Shown in pieces: positions 13,938 to 16,046 of a DNA stretch of 16,046 nt. The DNA is from Trebonia sp. Lineage in GTDB: Bacteria > Actinomycetota > Actinomycetes > Streptosporangiales > Streptosporangiaceae. A program made the position numbers and the translations under genes. The notes below the pieces were generated by a model that saw only the letters and a program-made list of their open reading frames with translations, was not told where the DNA came from and ran no database searches. The DNA lies in NCBI GenBank assembly GCA_030038035.1, contig JASHPP010000130.1, positions 1 to 16,046 of the forward strand. The letters are read 5' to 3'. How positions within the stretch are numbered: the stretch's first letter is position 1; the number at the start of each line of letters is the position of its first letter.

Positions 13938-13969
13938 GCCGGGCGCGGAGACGGAGCTCCGCGCCCGGC
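13938..13969 (+). terminator. Strong GC hairpin after the DUF429/Rossmann gene pair
   Basis: Arms GCCGGGCGCGGAG (13938-13950) and CTCCGCGCCCGGC (13957-13969) form a perfect 13-bp stem with a 6-base loop, 38 bases after the stop codon. There is no U-run after it, which is common for actinomycete terminators. It separates this pair from the tetR region. Confidence 0.7.
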
Positions 13970-14023
13970 CTGTCCCCGGCCCTCCCCCTCCTAGGGCCGA
14001 CATGCCCCCCGTCCGCAGGTCTT

Positions 14024-14049
14024 ATGAGACACTAAGTCTAATGTCTCAT
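14024..14049. promoter_or_regulatory. 26-bp palindrome upstream of tetR gene, candidate operator
   Basis: ATGAGACA (14024-14031) and TGTCTCAT (14042-14049) are perfect 8-bp inverted arms around a 10-base centre. The right half, ATGTCTCA (14041-14048), recurs as a direct copy at 14077-14084. The region is strikingly AT-rich against the surrounding DNA. The length and symmetry suit a TetR-family binding site, and the next gene is a TetR regulator, so autoregulation is likely. No regulator-specific consensus is known to me. Confidence 0.55.
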
Positions 14050-14054
14050 CTACG

Positions 14055-14070
14055 CTATGTAAGTACATAG
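14055..14070. promoter_or_regulatory. 16-bp palindrome CTATGTA-AG-TACATAG upstream of tetR gene
   Basis: Perfect 7-bp arms (14055-14061 and 14064-14070) around AG, six bases after the 26-bp palindrome. CTATGT recurs at 14115-14120 in TACTATGTGAC, where TACTAT could serve as a -10 box for tetR. No good -35 is seen. It could be a second operator or part of a compound one. Confidence 0.45.
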
Positions 14071-14156
14071 AGTTTCATGTCTCAATTTGTGATCAAAGAT
14101 ACTCTCCGTCGGTACTATGTGACTGAACGCGGTTAGACGGAAACCGGGAGACAACG

Positions 14157-14981
14157 ATGGTGGTCCGGCCGGAGCGTGTGCCGGCGGAAGAGGTCAGGCA
14201 GCGCATGCTTGAGGCAGGGCGTGAGCTGGTGTTTGAGACGGGCGCCGCGCTGACCATCGAGCACTTGCACCTGGAAGAGGTGATCCTGCGGGCGCGGGTG
14301 CCGCGCAGTTCGGTGTACCGGATGTGGCCGTACAAGGAGGGCTACATCGACGACCTGCTGTGCTACCTGGCAGGCCCGGGGAGCTGGTTCAACGATGACG
14401 CCGTCTTCGACCCCGAGACGTACGCCGTCGTCGAAAGGGTGCTGTCGGACAACAAGCACCTGCTGGCGACGGCGGACGGGCGGCGGGCGCTGCTGTGTGA
14501 GGTTATCCGCCTCGCGACGGCGCGCAACTACCAGGCGCTGAGCGAAAGCCCCGCCTGGCGGCTGCACACCGCGCTGGTCGCCACGCTGGGCTCGACCCGC
14601 AGCGACGAGGCCCGGCGGAAGATCGCCGACGCCCTCGAGGACGCCCAGTCGCGGTCCCGTAGCTCGATGCTCACCCTGTTCGGCTACCTGGCCGGCCTGC
14701 TCGGACTGCGGATGCGCGACCCCGCGCGCTCTCCTGAGCAGATGATCCTCGCCGGCGGGCTGCTCGTGCAGAGCCTGGCGCTGCGCAATGTGCAGGTGCA
14801 GGCGACCCGCACCGACACCCCCGGCGCGGCCTACGTGGACGGGCTGCTCAACGCGCCGATCCAGGGACCGGGCCTGGACGGCCGGCCGGCGCCGTGGTCG
14901 CTTGCCGCGTTCTGCTACCTCGCCGTCGTGGACTCCTTCGCCGAACCCGACCCCGACTTCGTGCCGCCGCAAGCCCCGTAA
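14157..14981 (+). CDS. TetR-family transcriptional regulator
   Basis: A 274-residue regulator. The N-terminal HTH (about residues 10-55) reads VRQRMLEAGRELVFETGA, then LTIEHLHLEEVILRARVPRSSVYRMWPYKEGYIDDLL. ARVPRSSVYRMWPYKE is the recognition helix and following turn typical of TetR proteins, in the 'WPYKE' variant. The remaining 220 residues are mostly helical, longer than the usual TetR total of about 200, and end in a Pro-rich tail (EPDPDFVPPQAP). The ligand cannot be read from the sequence. The ATG at 14157 has GGGAG with seven bases of spacing. The AT-rich, palindrome-bearing leader suggests it represses itself. There is no divergent gene right next to it; the nearest neighbours are the upstream Rossmann pair behind a terminator and the convergent gene downstream, so its target is not evident. 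Confidence 0.9.
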   Translation: MVVRPERVPAEEVRQRMLEAGRELVFETGAALTIEHLHLEEVILRARVPRSSVYRMWPYKEGYIDDLLCYLAGPGSWFNDDAVFDPETYAVVERVLSDNKHLLATADGRRALLCEVIRLATARNYQALSESPAWRLHTALVATLGSTRSDEARRKIADALEDAQSRSRSSMLTLFGYLAGLLGLRMRDPARSPEQMILAGGLLVQSLALRNVQVQATRTDTPGAAYVDGLLNAPIQGPGLDGRPAPWSLAAFCYLAVVDSFAEPDPDFVPPQAP

Positions 14982-14997
14982 CCGCCCGCGCCCGCCC

Positions 14998-15012
14998 CGG
15001 GGCGCCGCCCCG
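14998..15012. terminator. Small hairpin between convergent genes
   Basis: CGGGGC (14998-15003) pairs with GCCCCG (15007-15012) over a 3-base loop, in the 43-nt space between the tetR stop and the stop of the convergent unknown gene. It may work as a bidirectional terminator. There is no U-run and the stem is short, so confidence is low. Confidence 0.35.
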
Positions 15013-15024
15013 TAACATCAGCAG

Positions 15025-16046
15025 TCACATACGCCCCTTGCGCAGGCGGGCCAGCTCGAGCACCCGGTCGCTGAGCACCGCGACGCCCGGCAGCGGGCCG
15101 CTCTCGTAGTAGCCGGGCTTGCGCTTGCGCAGCAGCCGGTCGCCGTGCTCGCTCCACGTGAAACTCCGGTTCCCCAGCACCCGGCGGAACACGGCGTCCG
15201 CGTTGTGCGGGTACGCCGCCGCCAGCCGGCGCAGCGGCAGCGGCGGGATCGTGTCCTCGCGCAGGTACGCGCGCAGCACGTCGGCGTGCGCCCGGTCCGC
15301 CGCCAGGGCGGGGTCGGCGAACAGGGCCCGCAGCATCCCGTACTCGGGCACCACGACGAACCCGTCGACGTCGTCGTAGATGATCCCCACCGTGTCGAAC
15401 TCGAAGAAGCCAGGCGGCATGACGAACGTCGTCTCCCCGCTTTCCGAGACCGCGCGGTGCCGGCCGCGCGCGGCGAGCGCGGCGTCCCTGCGCCGCTTGT
15501 AGTAGGCGTTCAGCCGCCCCTCCGCCTCAAGCGTGGGCAGCACGAGCTCGTCGGCGCCGAAGAACGCCAGGAACTCCTCGCGGTCCCTGCGCATGTGCTC
15601 CCAGCCCTGCCTGACCTTCTCCGGGTTGCGGAACACCAGGTCAGGTTCCCTGGTGGCCATGTCGATCGCCAGCCGCGCGACCCGCGGGGCGGCGGAGGCG
15701 GGGTGAGTCGTCTCGGTCCCCGAGGTGAGCCACGCGGTCCCGTCGGCCGTCACGGGGAGCAGCGTGCCGGACAGGAACATGCCCGCCGCGAGGCGGGCGG
15801 ACAGGCCGTAGACGCGGTACTCCAGGTCGTCCACCAGGCTGGCGGTGATCGCCGGCCGGCCGGCGGTCACCGCGGCCGCGCGCACCTCGAAGACCCCGCG
15901 CACCGCGTCGTCCTGCCAGCCGAGCAGCATCTCCCGGTCGGCGCGCGTCAGGTCACGCCGCGACCCGAGGATCCGGCCGATCGCCGCCAGGCCGCCGGCC
16001 TCCCCCGCCACCACCTGCCGCAGCGCGGCGGCGCGCTCGACCAGGC
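15025..16046 (-). CDS. Unrecognised conserved-looking protein, 5' end outside the window
   Basis: The frame is open from the stop at 15025-15027 to the window edge, at least 339 codons. A GTG at 16012-16014 could start a 329-residue protein. However, the codons beyond it (LVERAAALRQV) continue a plausible helix with good codon bias, so the true start is probably outside. I do not recognise the family. Visible features: DLEYRVYGLSARLAAGMFLSGTL; TREPDLVFRNPEKVRQGWEHMRRDREEFLAFFG; basic YYKRRRDAA; VMPPGFFEFDTVGIIYDDVDGFVVVPEYGML; FRRVLGNRSFTWSEHGDRLLRKRKPGYY. There are no signal peptide, membrane segments, nucleotide-binding loop or cysteine cluster in the visible part. The central VGIIYDDVDGFVVVPEYG is beta-rich and acidic, the flanks helical and basic. 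It looks like a soluble two-part protein. Function not proposed. Confidence 0.75.
   Translation of the reverse strand, partial: LVERAAALRQVVAGEAGGLAAIGRILGSRRDLTRADREMLLGWQDDAVRGVFEVRAAAVTAGRPAITASLVDDLEYRVYGLSARLAAGMFLSGTLLPVTADGTAWLTSGTETTHPASAAPRVARLAIDMATREPDLVFRNPEKVRQGWEHMRRDREEFLAFFGADELVLPTLEAEGRLNAYYKRRRDAALAARGRHRAVSESGETTFVMPPGFFEFDTVGIIYDDVDGFVVVPEYGMLRALFADPALAADRAHADVLRAYLREDTIPPLPLRRLAAAYPHNADAVFRRVLGNRSFTWSEHGDRLLRKRKPGYYESGPLPGVAVLSDRVLELARLRKGRM

Overview
The window is very GC-rich with dense, coupled genes and GTG/TTG starts. It contains a garA-ftsR-DUF151 block (the Rv1827-Rv1829 order of Mycobacterium tuberculosis) next to a CDP-alcohol phosphatidyltransferase and a mannose-1-phosphate guanylyltransferase (the SCO1389-SCO1388 pair of Streptomyces). 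Together these point to a filamentous actinomycete. I cannot name the genus; a Streptosporangiales-like relative is a guess. I found no tRNA, rRNA, CRISPR array or insertion sequence.

Left block (about 5-5366, all minus strand, read right to left): a cardiolipin-synthase-type CDP-alcohol phosphatidyltransferase overlaps (TTGA) a two-domain mannose-1-phosphate guanylyltransferase/phosphomannomutase-like protein. After a 216-nt AT-richer gap with a 19-bp dyad come a GarA-type FHA protein with an added zinc ribbon, the MerR-family regulator FtsR (ATGA overlap) and a DUF151 bifunctional-nuclease-family protein. This is conserved housekeeping DNA: envelope lipid and sugar-nucleotide supply, 2-oxoglutarate/glutamate control and cell-division control.

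Middle (5367-8106): the first 530 nt hold a hairpin and the C-terminal end of a decayed alpha/beta hydrolase. Then come two tandem, clearly paralogous, exported proteins of about 360 residues with W-rich propeller-like repeats and no known function.

Dihydroxyacetone block (8117-12480, minus strand): dhaK, dhaL and ptsI, then after 126 nt dhaM and ptsH. Together they form a self-contained phosphorelay, PEP to Enzyme I to HPr to DhaM to DhaL-ADP to dihydroxyacetone on DhaK, with every phosphorylated or substrate-binding histidine present. Upstream of dhaK, in the same open frame, lies what looks like a shrunken aquaglyceroporin (NPAR box retained), probably the remains of the operon's uptake channel. 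dhaK itself starts at a TTG; from there its key residues fall at H56, D109 and H218, the same numbers as in E. coli DhaK.

Right block (12498-16046): a 20-bp perfect inverted repeat precedes a plus-strand pair (DUF429 protein; NAD(P)-binding Rossmann protein) that ends at a strong hairpin. An AT-rich, palindrome-loaded region then drives a TetR-family regulator. A convergent, unrecognised minus-strand gene runs off the right edge.

The most interesting items are the secreted tandem paralogs, the aquaporin relic fused in frame ahead of dhaK, the palindromes before tetR and garA, and the degenerate phosphomannomutase half of the guanylyltransferase. I did not see a clearly novel defence or mobile system.
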